Source of the DNA: DATMXS01 sp050260275
Lineage (GTDB): Bacteria; Acidobacteriota; Terriglobia; Bryobacterales; Bryobacteraceae
DNA length: 22,078 nt
Assembly: GCA_050260275.1 (NCBI GenBank)
Contig: JBLNBX010000082.1
Location: 1-22,078, forward strand
Direction: 5' to 3'
Below the pieces are notes generated by a model. That model was given only the letters and a program-made list of their open reading frames with translations. It did no database searches and had not been told where the DNA came from. The position numbers were made by a program, and so were the translations under genes. Positions 8,631-15,952 of this stretch are shown in pieces; within the stretch, counting starts at the first letter, position 1, and each line of letters begins with the position of its first letter.

Positions 8631-8806
8631 GTACGATCTACCGTGGAATGCGCTCGATTCCTTCGTGTACCATCACACGATCCGGACTCGAACGCAAGGC
8701 GTTCCCGGAGCGGCGGGCAGGGCAATGCGAACGGTGTGGCAAAGCGGCGCATCTCCCGCGGACCGGCTGAAACGCGCCGCTAATTCGTGAGGTGACGGGC
8801 GTCCGG

Positions 8807-9265
8807 CTACTTGACGTTCAGATCGAACGTGAACGTGCCCGGCTGCCGCACCGGGAAGTACACCTGTTCCCACTTCCTGTGCGCCGGGTGGTCGGCGTAC
8901 TTCGCGAATGCTTCCTTGCTGGCAAACTCCATGCAGACGCCCCTGGTGCGAACCGCCTGCCGGACATTGGCCTCCACCGATTGCGCCCCAGCGCTCAGTT
9001 TCTGGCGCGCTTCGGCTGCGCCCTGCGCCAGCATCAGTTGCGCGAAGGGCCGCTGCAGCTCGCCGTACCACACCCGCTGCAGGCCGGGAATCTCTTTGGG
9101 CAGCGCGTCGGTGGCCGCGTAGAATGCCTGCCACTGCGCCTCGGTTACGTTATCGGCGGGGGTGAAAAGGAAGCAGTGCATGAGGCCCTTATCCTGGGCG
9201 CTCAACGCTCCCGAAAACATCGCGGCCAGGGCCACGCCGCAGGCCAACCTGCTGAAGAGTGTCAT
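8807..9265 (-). CDS. Secreted Dabb (dimeric alpha/beta-barrel) domain protein
   Basis: This 152-residue protein starts at ATG 9265 with a clear Sec signal peptide (SRLACGVALAAMFSGALSA, cleavage probably before Gln24). The remainder fits the stress-responsive A/B barrel (Dabb) family: an opening beta strand MHCFLFTPADNV, a helix with IPGLQRVWYGE, and the terminal YADHPAHRKWEQVYF segment with its typical His. Most family members are small dimeric proteins and many have no assigned reaction; an exported form is less usual. AGGAG lies about ten bases upstream of the start, a little far. It stands alone between the kinase gene and the SpoIID-fusion gene, all on the same strand but with gaps of more than 150 bases, so co-transcription is uncertain. 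Confidence 0.8.
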   Translation of the reverse strand: MTLFSRLACGVALAAMFSGALSAQDKGLMHCFLFTPADNVTEAQWQAFYAATDALPKEIPGLQRVWYGELQRPFAQLMLAQGAAEARQKLSAGAQSVEANVRQAVRTRGVCMEFASKEAFAKYADHPAHRKWEQVYFPVRQPGTFTFDLNVK

Positions 9266-9360
9266 AGCTCGTAAACTCCTCTGTTACCGGAATTCTACTG
9301 CACAGGCAAAACCCGAAGACAAAACAGTTCCAATAACTGACGCAGACGCCCGTGATAGGT

Positions 9361-9389
9361 GAGCCCCGGGTTCTGGGCCCCCGGGGCTC
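9361..9389 (-). terminator. Strong 10-bp hairpin downstream of the hybrid kinase gene
   Basis: A perfect inverted repeat (GAGCCCCGGG at 9361-9370, CCCGGGGCTC at 9380-9389) with a 9-base loop lies in the 237-base gap between the kinase stop and the Dabb start. No run of T follows on either strand. It may stop transcription of the kinase gene or be some other structured element; I see nothing else in the gap. Confidence 0.4.
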
Positions 9390-9502
9390 GGCTCACAGGG
9401 GTGGCGGCGAGTTGGGGAACCCGTCGCCGGGGATGCTATGAGTTGCGGACAGTATACAGCAGGACGAACCTGCTGCCGCAGCTAATTTCGGCGCCCGCAA
9501 CC

Positions 9503-11839
9503 CTAGCTCCGGCTGTCGAGCACCGATCTTACCATCCGCGCCAAACTGTCCGAAGTAAAAGGCTTATGCAGTAGCTTCGCCCTGTCTATGCCGCCGTGGC
9601 GCGCCACCACGTCGTCTGTGTAGCCGGACATGAACATCACCCTGGTGCCGGGCCGCGCCTGCTGAAGCGTCGCCGCGAGTTCCTGCCCGCTCATGCGCGG
9701 CATCACGACATCGGTAAGGACGAGGTCAATGGCGTCGCGATTCTCCTCCCACAAGCGGACCGCCTCGGCTCCCGATTGAGCTTCGAGCACGTTGTAACCC
9801 AAACGAGCGAGCATTTCCGCCGCAAGCCGCCTCACGTCTGCCTCGTCTTCCACCACCAGTATCGTTTCGCGGCCTCCGGCGCTCGACGAGTCGGCGCGCC
9901 CCAGCTCGCGTTCCGTTTCCTGCTGACCGCCGCGTCCGGCCGCGGCTGCGGGGAAGTAGATCCTGATGGCGGTCCCACGTCCGGCCTCGCTGTCCACTGC
10001 TATCACGCCGCCGGTCTGGGTGACGATACCGTACACCGTAGAGAGGCCCAGGCCGGTTCCCTTGCCCCGCGGCTTGGTGGTGAAGAACGGCTCGAAGACG
10101 TGCTTCATCACCTCGGGCGTCATGCCGGTGCCGGTATCGCTGACGGCCAACAGAACGTACTTGCCGGCCTTGAGTGTCTGTCCGGCGACGATCGTGTCCT
10201 GCCCTATCTCGATATCCGCCGTCTCGATGGTGAGCCGGCCGCCCGTGGGCATAGCGTCGCGCGCGTTGATCGCGAGGTTCAGCAGCACCTGCTCGATCTG
10301 GCCCGGGTCGGCCTTGATGCGCCCGCGCTCGGATTCGAGCGCATGCACGAGTTCGACGTCCTCGCCGATAACGCGCTTCAACATGCGGTTTGTGCGCGTG
10401 ATCAACCGGTTCAACTCGAACGTCTTGGGCTGGACCACCTGCCGGCGGCTCACCGTCAGAAGCTGCCGCGTGAGCGCGCCCGCCCGGTTGGCGGCCTCCA
10501 TGATCGCCTCGAGGTCCTTGTGGATGGGATCCTCGGGGTTCGTGGTATCGAGCAGCATCTGCCCGTACCCCCCGATGATGGTGAGCAGATTGTTGAAGTC
10601 GTGGGCAACGCCGGCGGCGAGGCGGCCGATCGCCTCCATCTTCTGCGCCTGCCGGAACTGCTCCTCGAGCTGCTTCCGCCCGGTTATGTCCTGGAGCGTC
10701 AGGATGCCTGCGACGACAAACCCGTTGCGGTCGCGCACGGGGGTCGAACTCGCCAGCACCCAAACGCGCCTGCGGTCTTCGCCGACGATCTCGATCTCCT
10801 CGTTCGTGACAGTCTCACCGGTGTTTATGGACCGCTCGAGCGGCCATTCTCCGGGCCGATAGGGCCGTCCATCCGGCCGGAAGCTCCTGATACTTTCCAC
10901 TAAGTTGAAGATGGTTTCACCGGCCTCCCAGGGCTTGCTCCACAAGAGATTCACCCGGTCGTTGGCAAGGAGCACGCGGCCCGAAGGCGCCTCGGCGAGG
11001 ATGACTCCGGCCGGCATCTGGTCCAGCACCATCTGCAGGCGTTCGCGCCCGCGTTCGAGTTCGCGGACTAGCAAGTCGCGGTCCATCTCCGCCTTCCTGC
11101 GCCAGGTGACATCCGAGATGGTGCGCACCGCGCCGGTGAACTCCCCGTTGCTGTCGAGCAGCGGATCGGCGATCACTTCAAACCACCTGTCACCCACCCG
11201 GACCTCGGCCGATTCGCGCCGCTTGCTCACACGGGTGCGCTCGAACGGCCAGCCTCCGGGCGGCGCTTCAGCCTCCGGGAACGCTTGCTGGCGGCTCATG
11301 CCGACCAGTTCGGCGGGCTCTTTGCCGAGTATGTCCGCGAAAGCGCGGTTGGCTCGCACGATGCGCCCCTCGCGGTCGAGCAGACAGATTCCGTGCTGAA
11401 CGGCATCGAACGTGGCCTGCCATTCGCGCGCCGCCGAGCGCGCCTGGGCCTCCGCGCGGCGGGTCCGCAGGAAGGCCCGTATCGTGGCCGCGAGGAGTTC
11501 CGGCGCTATGGGGGCGGTAAGGTAGGCATCTCCTCCGTGCTCGAGGCCGCGGATGCGGTCATCCTGGGTTGTCGCAGTCGCGGATAGAAACACTACGGGA
11601 ATATCCCGCGTTTCCGGGTCGGTCTTGATCCGCCGGCACACATCGAGCCCGCTGATGCCGGGCAGGTCCAGGTCCAGCAGAACCAGATCCGGGTTCCGCC
11701 GGACCAGTTCGAGCGTTTCCTCACCCGTGCGCGCCTCGACGACCTCGAATCCCTCTCGAAGCAGAACCTCTGTGGTGGCGTAACGGCCGGCGTCGTCATC
11801 GTCTACGTTCAGGATTACGGGCTTTCGAACCTGTTCCAT
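9503..11839 (-). CDS. Hybrid sensor histidine kinase (REC-PAS-PAS-HisKA-HATPase-REC)
   Basis: This 778-residue cytoplasmic protein has no membrane segment. In order it holds: an N-terminal receiver (about 8-125, acidic cluster DDDD 13-16, phosphoacceptor Asp56); PAS 1 (about 135-250); PAS 2 (about 265-390); HisKA with His413 in VAHDFNNLL; and an ATPase domain with N-box NLAINARDAMP, G1 DTGTGM and G2 GKGTGLGLS. A C-terminal receiver follows (about 658-778, Asp710, Lys759). In the N-terminal receiver the conserved Lys is replaced by Ala109 (YLTAPI), so its phosphorylation switch may be altered. The HDFNN class of kinases commonly carries a C-terminal receiver and passes phosphate onward. It starts at ATG 11839 without a strong Shine-Dalgarno site. 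Immediately upstream on the same strand lies a wrecked rsbX/receiver locus, which suggests that this kinase once belonged to an RsbRST-X type signalling operon. Confidence 0.93.
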   Translation of the reverse strand: MEQVRKPVILNVDDDDAGRYATTEVLLREGFEVVEARTGEETLELVRRNPDLVLLDLDLPGISGLDVCRRIKTDPETRDIPVVFLSATATTQDDRIRGLEHGGDAYLTAPIAPELLAATIRAFLRTRRAEAQARSAAREWQATFDAVQHGICLLDREGRIVRANRAFADILGKEPAELVGMSRQQAFPEAEAPPGGWPFERTRVSKRRESAEVRVGDRWFEVIADPLLDSNGEFTGAVRTISDVTWRRKAEMDRDLLVRELERGRERLQMVLDQMPAGVILAEAPSGRVLLANDRVNLLWSKPWEAGETIFNLVESIRSFRPDGRPYRPGEWPLERSINTGETVTNEEIEIVGEDRRRVWVLASSTPVRDRNGFVVAGILTLQDITGRKQLEEQFRQAQKMEAIGRLAAGVAHDFNNLLTIIGGYGQMLLDTTNPEDPIHKDLEAIMEAANRAGALTRQLLTVSRRQVVQPKTFELNRLITRTNRMLKRVIGEDVELVHALESERGRIKADPGQIEQVLLNLAINARDAMPTGGRLTIETADIEIGQDTIVAGQTLKAGKYVLLAVSDTGTGMTPEVMKHVFEPFFTTKPRGKGTGLGLSTVYGIVTQTGGVIAVDSEAGRGTAIRIYFPAAAAGRGGQQETERELGRADSSSAGGRETILVVEDEADVRRLAAEMLARLGYNVLEAQSGAEAVRLWEENRDAIDLVLTDVVMPRMSGQELAATLQQARPGTRVMFMSGYTDDVVARHGGIDRAKLLHKPFTSDSLARMVRSVLDSRS

Positions 11840-11840
11840 T

Positions 11841-12413
11841 TCAGCCGGGGGACCTCTTGCTCATTTCCGCTCTTGTGAGCGCCTCGCGTCTACTGGCGAT
11901 AGCCTCCTGCCGCGACGAACTCTCCTTCGAGAGCACCGCCACGGCCCGGCGTGACAACTCCTCTCCCTCGCCTTCGCCAATGGCTTTGAGGTTACTATGA
12001 TCACGGGTATGTCGGCCGTCGATGCATCTCCGGCGATCTGGTCTGGCACCTCTACTCCACTCATCCCGGGCATGCACGATCACGGCAGAGATGTTACCAA
12101 TTCCTGCGTGCGCCAGCTTGCCCGAATTCGAATCGCCATCGGCCACGGCGGCAGCTGAGCCGCGCGTACCTCACAGCGCGGCGTGTACCGCGTTCATCAG
12201 GCCGGCCACGCCACCGGCGGACTCGATAGGCGCTCGTGAGACGCCGCAACCGTCGCGTGCGCCGACTCGGCGGCTTCGAACCCGTGCCCCAGGCCATCCA
12301 CCATCAGACTCTGCGGCCAAGTGCCGGAGCGCATGGAGGCGCAGGAGGCCGCCGCAGACCTCTTCGCCTGGGAAGGCAGCGGAGACACCGCTGGGCACAT
12401 ACGCTCTCCCCGA
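11841..12413 (-). pseudogene. Relic of an RsbX-type (SpoIIE superfamily) phosphatase gene joined to a receiver-domain remnant
   Basis: No long frame exists here, but minus-strand fragments in changing frames align to two known families. Reading leftwards, an RsbX-like N-terminus (GVSAAFPGEEVCGG) shifts frame to LMVDGLGHGFEAAESAHA, then to GLMNAVHAAL followed by TGA (12173-12171) and GTRGSAAAVADGD, then HAGIGNISAVIV. Intact RsbX-type proteins carry ALRGTRG at that point, so the TGA is best read as a former CGA Arg codon. The match then breaks and a receiver fragment follows (MPGMSGVEVPDQIAGD, then IPVIIVTSKPL), shifting again to AVAVLSKESSSRQEAIASRREAL. The phosphoacceptor Asp that should precede MPG is gone. 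The C-terminal half of rsbX, and whatever lay between it and the receiver, have been deleted. Recognition of both families is from memory. Confidence 0.72.
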
Positions 12414-12534
12414 GAACGAATGTGATGAAAGTAGTTTCATTCTAGCGCTTGGGCTTGCGGAAGTGATTGCATCCCGCGAGGCTGGATGCACGCCGCGCGG
12501 AGCGGTGCGGCATCGCAGTATCCTGGACTGCTGC

Positions 12535-13341
12535 ATGCAATTCCCCGGCCTGCACTTTCTGAGGAACATAGTCGAGCGCCGCAACCTGCTGCTACAACTG
12601 GCGCGGCGGGACTACGCGCAGCGCTTCGTCGGCTCCGCCGCGGGCTGGGTGTGGGGCGTGATTCACCCCATCGTCATGCTGATCAGTTGGGTCTTCGTGT
12701 TCCAGGTGTGCATGCGCATACCGCCACCGCCCGAGGCGGTTGCCGGCAACTACGCCGTTTACCTGTTCTGCGGCTTCCTGCCCTGGATGTTGTTTCAGGA
12801 AACCGTGCAGCGTTCGGTGACGTGCCTGCCGGACCACCAGAACCTGATCACGAAGACCGTGTTTCCGTCTGAGATCGTGCCCGTGTCGGTGTTCCTGTCG
12901 GCGCTGGTGAATCACGCGATTGCAGTGACGCTAGCGGTTGCCGCCGCGGCGCTCTGGCTGAGGCACGTCGGTCCCGGGTTGCTGATGCTGCCTGCGTTTA
13001 CCATCGCAGTGGGCCTGTTCGCGGTTGGGATTGCCTGGGTAGTATCGAGCCTGCACGTCTACATCCGCGATACGGCGCAGGTACTCTCGGTCGTGATGAC
13101 CTTCTGGTTCTGGTTCACCCCGATCTTCATCTACGAGAGCCTGGTGCCGGAGCGCTTCCGTTTCGTGCTCCGGTACAATCCGCTCGCGTACGTGGTGCGC
13201 GGCTACCGCACCGCGCTGCTCTCCGATGCGCCACCCGACCCGCGCGACCTCGCCATCATTGGCGCCGCGGGGCTGGCGGCCTTCGTCGCGGGCGGGCTGT
13301 TCTTCCGCCATCTCAAGCGCGGCTTTGCCGACGTGCTGTAA
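12535..13341 (+). CDS. ABC-2 type transporter permease (polysaccharide/teichoic-acid-export type)
   Basis: The frame is open from 12022, but the conserved protein begins at ATG 12535 (MQFPGLHFLRNIVERRNLL), giving 268 residues, the usual length for TagG/KpsM/Wzm-like permeases. The region before that ATG is antisense to the rsbX relic. The N-terminal amphipathic motif with LARRDYAQRFVGSAAGWVW, six predicted membrane segments and the C-terminal RYNPLAYVVRGYR motif are typical of the family. Such permeases pair with an ATPase to export O-antigen, capsule or teichoic-acid precursors across the inner membrane. The usual ATPase gene (tagH/kpsT/wzt) is not adjacent: selD follows after 45 bases. There is no good ribosome-binding site, so the start is moderately certain. 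Confidence 0.88.
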   Translation: MQFPGLHFLRNIVERRNLLLQLARRDYAQRFVGSAAGWVWGVIHPIVMLISWVFVFQVCMRIPPPPEAVAGNYAVYLFCGFLPWMLFQETVQRSVTCLPDHQNLITKTVFPSEIVPVSVFLSALVNHAIAVTLAVAAAALWLRHVGPGLLMLPAFTIAVGLFAVGIAWVVSSLHVYIRDTAQVLSVVMTFWFWFTPIFIYESLVPERFRFVLRYNPLAYVVRGYRTALLSDAPPDPRDLAIIGAAGLAAFVAGGLFFRHLKRGFADVL

Positions 13342-13386
13342 CCCGCTGCGCATCCGGCTCGCGATACGGCTAAACTCGAAACGAGT

Positions 13387-14406
13387 ATGGAGCGCAAGCT
13401 CACAGCGCACGTTAAGGCCGCGGGTTGAGCGTCCAAGCTGAGTCCAAAGGTTTTGGACCAAGTGCTGGCGCGCGTCCCCGCCGCGCCTAACGAGAACGTT
13501 CTGGTCGGGTTTGAGGCGTCCGACGACGCGGGCGTCTACAAGCTGACGGATACGTGTGCCCTCGTTCAGACGGTGGATTTCTTCACGCCCATCGTCGATG
13601 ATCCCTACACGTTCGGCGCGATCGCGGCGGCCAACGCGTTGAGCGATATCTACGCCATGGCGGGGCGCCCAATCTCCGCACTCTCGATCCTCGCGTACCC
13701 GCGCAAAGGCGACCTCGATACTCTCGAACAAATACTGCGCGGCGGCATGGACAAGATGACCGAGGCGGGCTGCGCGGTGATCGGCGGCCACAGCGTTGCC
13801 GACGATGAGATCAAGTTTGGCTACGCGGTAACGGGGACGATCAACCCGCACCGCATCGCCACGAACGCCGGCGCGCGCGAGGGCGACGCGCTCATGTTGA
13901 GCAAGCCGCTCGGGACGGGTGTCGTGAGCACAGCCCTGAAACGCGGGATCGCGGATCCGGAACACGTTAGCGCGGCCATCGAATCGATGCTCGCGCTTAA
14001 CAAGACGCCGAGCGAGATGATGGAGCTGTGGGGCGTCCACGCGTGCACCGACGTCACCGGGTTCGGGCTCATCGGGCACGTGCGCGAGATGGCGCTCGCC
14101 AGCGGCCACACCTACGAGATCGAAGTGGACCGGCTGCGCTTCCTCCCCGGCGCGCTCGAGTACGCGCGCCAGGGCGCGGTCCCCGGCGGTCTCAAGAACA
14201 ACCGCGATTTCGCTTCCTGCCAGGTCGGCAAGCGGCGGGAGATCGCTCCCGAGGTCGAGGCCCTGCTTTACGATCCCCAGACGTCCGGAGGGCTTCTGAT
14301 GACGCTCTCCGAGCGCGACGCCAACGCCCTGGAGTTGAACTACGACGGGTTCTACCGCATCGGGCGCGTGTGCCACGCCGGGGAGTTCCCGATCATCCTC
14401 GTGTGA
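13387..14406 (+). CDS. selD: Selenide, water dikinase (selenophosphate synthetase), predicted selenoprotein with in-frame UGA
   Basis: SelD makes selenophosphate from selenide and ATP, the selenium donor for selenocysteine and selenouridine. A conventional frame begins only at 13453 and lacks the catalytic N-terminus. In the same frame an ATG at 13387 opens a reading of MERKLTAHVKAAG, then TGA (13426-13428), then ASKLSPKVLDQV. E. coli SelD has GAGCGCKISPKVLE there, so UGA codon 14 falls exactly on catalytic Cys17 and Lys17 on catalytic Lys20. Read through, the protein is 339 residues, the normal length. Other family motifs present are FEASDDAGVYKL, the ANALSDIYAMAG core, VIGGHSV, DVTGFGLIGHV and YDPQTSGGLL. 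A SECIS-like hairpin follows the UGA. Ser16 replaces the second Cys. Upstream is the permease gene; no other sel gene lies in the window. Confidence 0.93.
13426..13468 (+). promoter_or_regulatory. UGA selenocysteine codon and bacterial SECIS-like hairpin inside selD
   Basis: After the TGA at 13426-13428, bases 13442-13448 (GTCCAAA) and 13452-13458 (TTTGGAC) form a perfect 7-bp stem closing a GGT loop, so the loop G lies 20 bases from the UGA. Bacterial SECIS elements are expected about 16-37 bases downstream of the UGA with a G in a short apical loop. A lower stem (CC and AGC at 13433-13438 with GCTGG at 13464-13468, one bulged A) supports it. Confidence 0.78.
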
Positions 14407-14416
14407 AGCCGCCGGT

Positions 14417-14440
14417 CCCGGGCACCGCACTTGGCCCGGG
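14417..14440 (+). terminator. Hairpin after selD
   Basis: CCCGGGC (14417-14423) and GCCCGGG (14434-14440) form a perfect 7-bp stem with a 10-base loop, 10 bases after the selD stop. Only a weak T content follows, so it is a candidate terminator without a proper U-tract. Confidence 0.4.
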
Positions 14441-14649
14441 TGTTACTGCCAACCCGTATTGCCACCCCTGACCCAGAGCCGGAGTCAATACGAGCATATT
14501 AACCAACGTTATCACCTAATGCGAGGGGATTACGCTAGGACCTTAGTACGGGTTGGGTAGTACGAAGCTTATAGTCCCAAAGTACACTTTTCCCTTGCAC
14601 ACCGTCGTTCCAGACGGTATCAAAGAGGTAGGAAGTGGCCCTGGGGCTG

Positions 14650-14672
14650 GCTGATTGGAACTCGCTGATTGG
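14650..14672 (+). repeat. Tandem GCTGATTGG repeat upstream of the CpaE-like gene
   Basis: GCTGATTGG occurs at 14650-14658 and again at 14664-14672, separated by AACTC, a 14-base period. Two direct copies in a promoter region may be an activator site, but no regulator can be named. Confidence 0.4.
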
Positions 14673-14706
14673 TTCTGGTCCCTGGGTGTGTGCCGATGCG
14701 TAGACT

Positions 14707-14726
14707 GCCGCCCCGGATAGGGCGGC
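14707..14726 (+). promoter_or_regulatory. Perfect leader hairpin before the CpaE-like gene
   Basis: GCCGCCC (14707-14713) and GGGCGGC (14720-14726) form a 7-bp stem with loop CGGATA, 20 bases before the start. GGCAGG and GGCAG downstream could also pair with the preceding CTGCC, so alternative folds over the ribosome-binding area are possible. Confidence 0.4.
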
Positions 14727-14745
14727 CTGAAGGGCAGGTAGGCAG

Positions 14746-15909
14746 ATGCGTCCCATAAGTGTCGCGCTGGCAATTGGCGATACAAGCCTCAGGGAAGAGC
14801 TGCGCGCGGAGTTCTTACGCTACGCAGTGCGGGTGGTTGTTGACCAGCCGCACATCGAAACGCTGCAGTTGATGCAGTTAGAGATCGACCTGGTGGTAGT
14901 GGACACCGAGCCGGACGGAGAAACGCTCGAGCAGATCATCCAGCGGATCCGGCAGGTGTCGCCGCAATCCGGAATAGCGGTGGCGAGCAGGCGGCCCGAC
15001 ACGCAGCTCGTGGTCGACTGCATGCACGCGGGCGCGAACGAGTTCGTGGTGCCTCCATTCCGGGACAGCGTGCGTGTGGTGATAGAGCGCGCCACTGCCC
15101 TGGCCATATCGCGGGATGCGCGGGGCCACGCGCCCGGCAAAGTGATCGGGTTCGTCGCGGCGAAGGGCGGCTGCGGCGCGACGAGCATCGCCGCTCACGT
15201 TGCCGCCGCTCTGGAGCAAAGGGCCGGATCCGAGGTCCTGCTGGCCGATCTCGACATGGAAACCGGGCTGATCGGCTTCCTGATGCGGCCTGGGTCCTCG
15301 TTTTCGCTGCTGGACGCCGTCAATAACATCCGGAGGCTGGACCCCGGGTTCTGGAAAAGGAACATCGCGAGCGTGCGGCCGCACCTGGATGTGCTGCCGT
15401 CGCCGCTCACCACTGTACGGACCGAGGACGCCGGCCAGGACGCATACCGGCAGGTTATGCGGCTCGTCAGATCCATCTACGGCTGGGTGGTGGCGGACCT
15501 CGGGCGCGGCCTCAGCCCGGTAACGCTCGCGCTGCTTGAAGACCTGGATGAGATCTTCCTGGTCACGACCCCAACGGTGGGAGCGATGTACCAGGCCCGG
15601 CAGTTCGTGCAGCGCATCTCGGAGTGGGGTTATCCGCGTGTCCGCCTGCACGTGCTGGTTAACCGTCTGGCCAAGAAAGGCCTCGTTCCCGATGTGCAGG
15701 ACTGCGTCGGTGCTCCCGTGTACTCGGAGCTTCCCGAGGGACCCGAGCTCGAAAAGGCGTATTCCAGGGGCGAGCTGCTCGATTCCCGGACGCCGCTCGG
15801 CGCGCAGTTCGAGAAGCTGGCGGCGCGCATAGCCGACGTTCCCGTAATCGAGAAAGCCTCTGGCTGGTCGTTCTTCGGCCTGCGCCGAACGGCATCCCAG
15901 GGGGCCTGA
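14746..15909 (+). CDS. CpaE/TadZ-like protein: pseudo-receiver plus MinD/ParA-type ATPase
   Basis: The 387-residue protein has an N-terminal receiver-like domain (about 4-115, with Asp53 in LVVVDTEPDG) and a C-terminal MinD/ParA-superfamily ATPase domain (about 130-370). The P-loop reads AAKGGCGATSIA (Lys140): the signature Lys of the deviant Walker A is kept but the usual Lys before Thr/Ser is Ala, as is common in CpaE/TadZ proteins. VLLADLDMETGLIGFLM matches the Walker A' region. CpaE/TadZ proteins place Flp/Tad pilus machines at the cell pole; related MinD-type proteins (FlhG) control flagellar number. No tad/cpa genes are present, but the motAB-flbD cluster is immediately next, convergent with a 43-base gap. 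The start at ATG 14746 has an AGG-rich upstream (GGTAGGCAG). A broken paralogue lies at 18392-19526. Confidence 0.87.
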   Translation: MRPISVALAIGDTSLREELRAEFLRYAVRVVVDQPHIETLQLMQLEIDLVVVDTEPDGETLEQIIQRIRQVSPQSGIAVASRRPDTQLVVDCMHAGANEFVVPPFRDSVRVVIERATALAISRDARGHAPGKVIGFVAAKGGCGATSIAAHVAAALEQRAGSEVLLADLDMETGLIGFLMRPGSSFSLLDAVNNIRRLDPGFWKRNIASVRPHLDVLPSPLTTVRTEDAGQDAYRQVMRLVRSIYGWVVADLGRGLSPVTLALLEDLDEIFLVTTPTVGAMYQARQFVQRISEWGYPRVRLHVLVNRLAKKGLVPDVQDCVGAPVYSELPEGPELEKAYSRGELLDSRTPLGAQFEKLAARIADVPVIEKASGWSFFGLRRTASQGA

Positions 15910-15952
15910 GCGCCGGCCCCCGCTGCAAACGAGTATCGCCGGCAAACGGGGA

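Larger units (their letters stand above)
14407..14745 (+). promoter_or_regulatory. Gene-free 339-base region between selD and the CpaE-like gene, with hairpins and a repeat
   Basis: No credible gene is visible on either strand; two 73- and 80-residue minus frames look like chance. It contains a hairpin after selD (14417-14440), a stem CCGTC/GACGG around 14607-14622, a tandem GCTGATTGG repeat (14650-14658, 14664-14672; period 14), and a perfect 7-bp hairpin 20 bases before the cpaE-like start (14707-14726). It is more AT-rich than its neighbours and probably holds the promoter and a structured leader of the CpaE-like gene. I do not recognise a known riboswitch. Confidence 0.5.

Noticed and set aside
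9596..10903. A 435-residue plus-strand frame opposite the hybrid kinase.
   Set aside because: Antisense shadow rich in His, Arg and Leu with no family motifs; the kinase motifs are on the other strand.
12425..12440. ATGAAA-GTAG-TTTCAT inverted repeat upstream of the permease gene.
   Set aside because: A short AT-rich hairpin with no aligned promoter boxes; could be an operator or chance, not supportable as a feature.
12022..12534. N-terminal extension of the ABC permease frame.
   Set aside because: Antisense to the rsbX/receiver relic, low-complexity composition, and the permease family begins at the ATG at 12535.
14535..14785. Minus-strand frames of 73 and 80 residues in the selD-cpaE gap.
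   Set aside because: No recognisable family, no ribosome-binding site, and they overlap the likely promoter/leader of the downstream gene.
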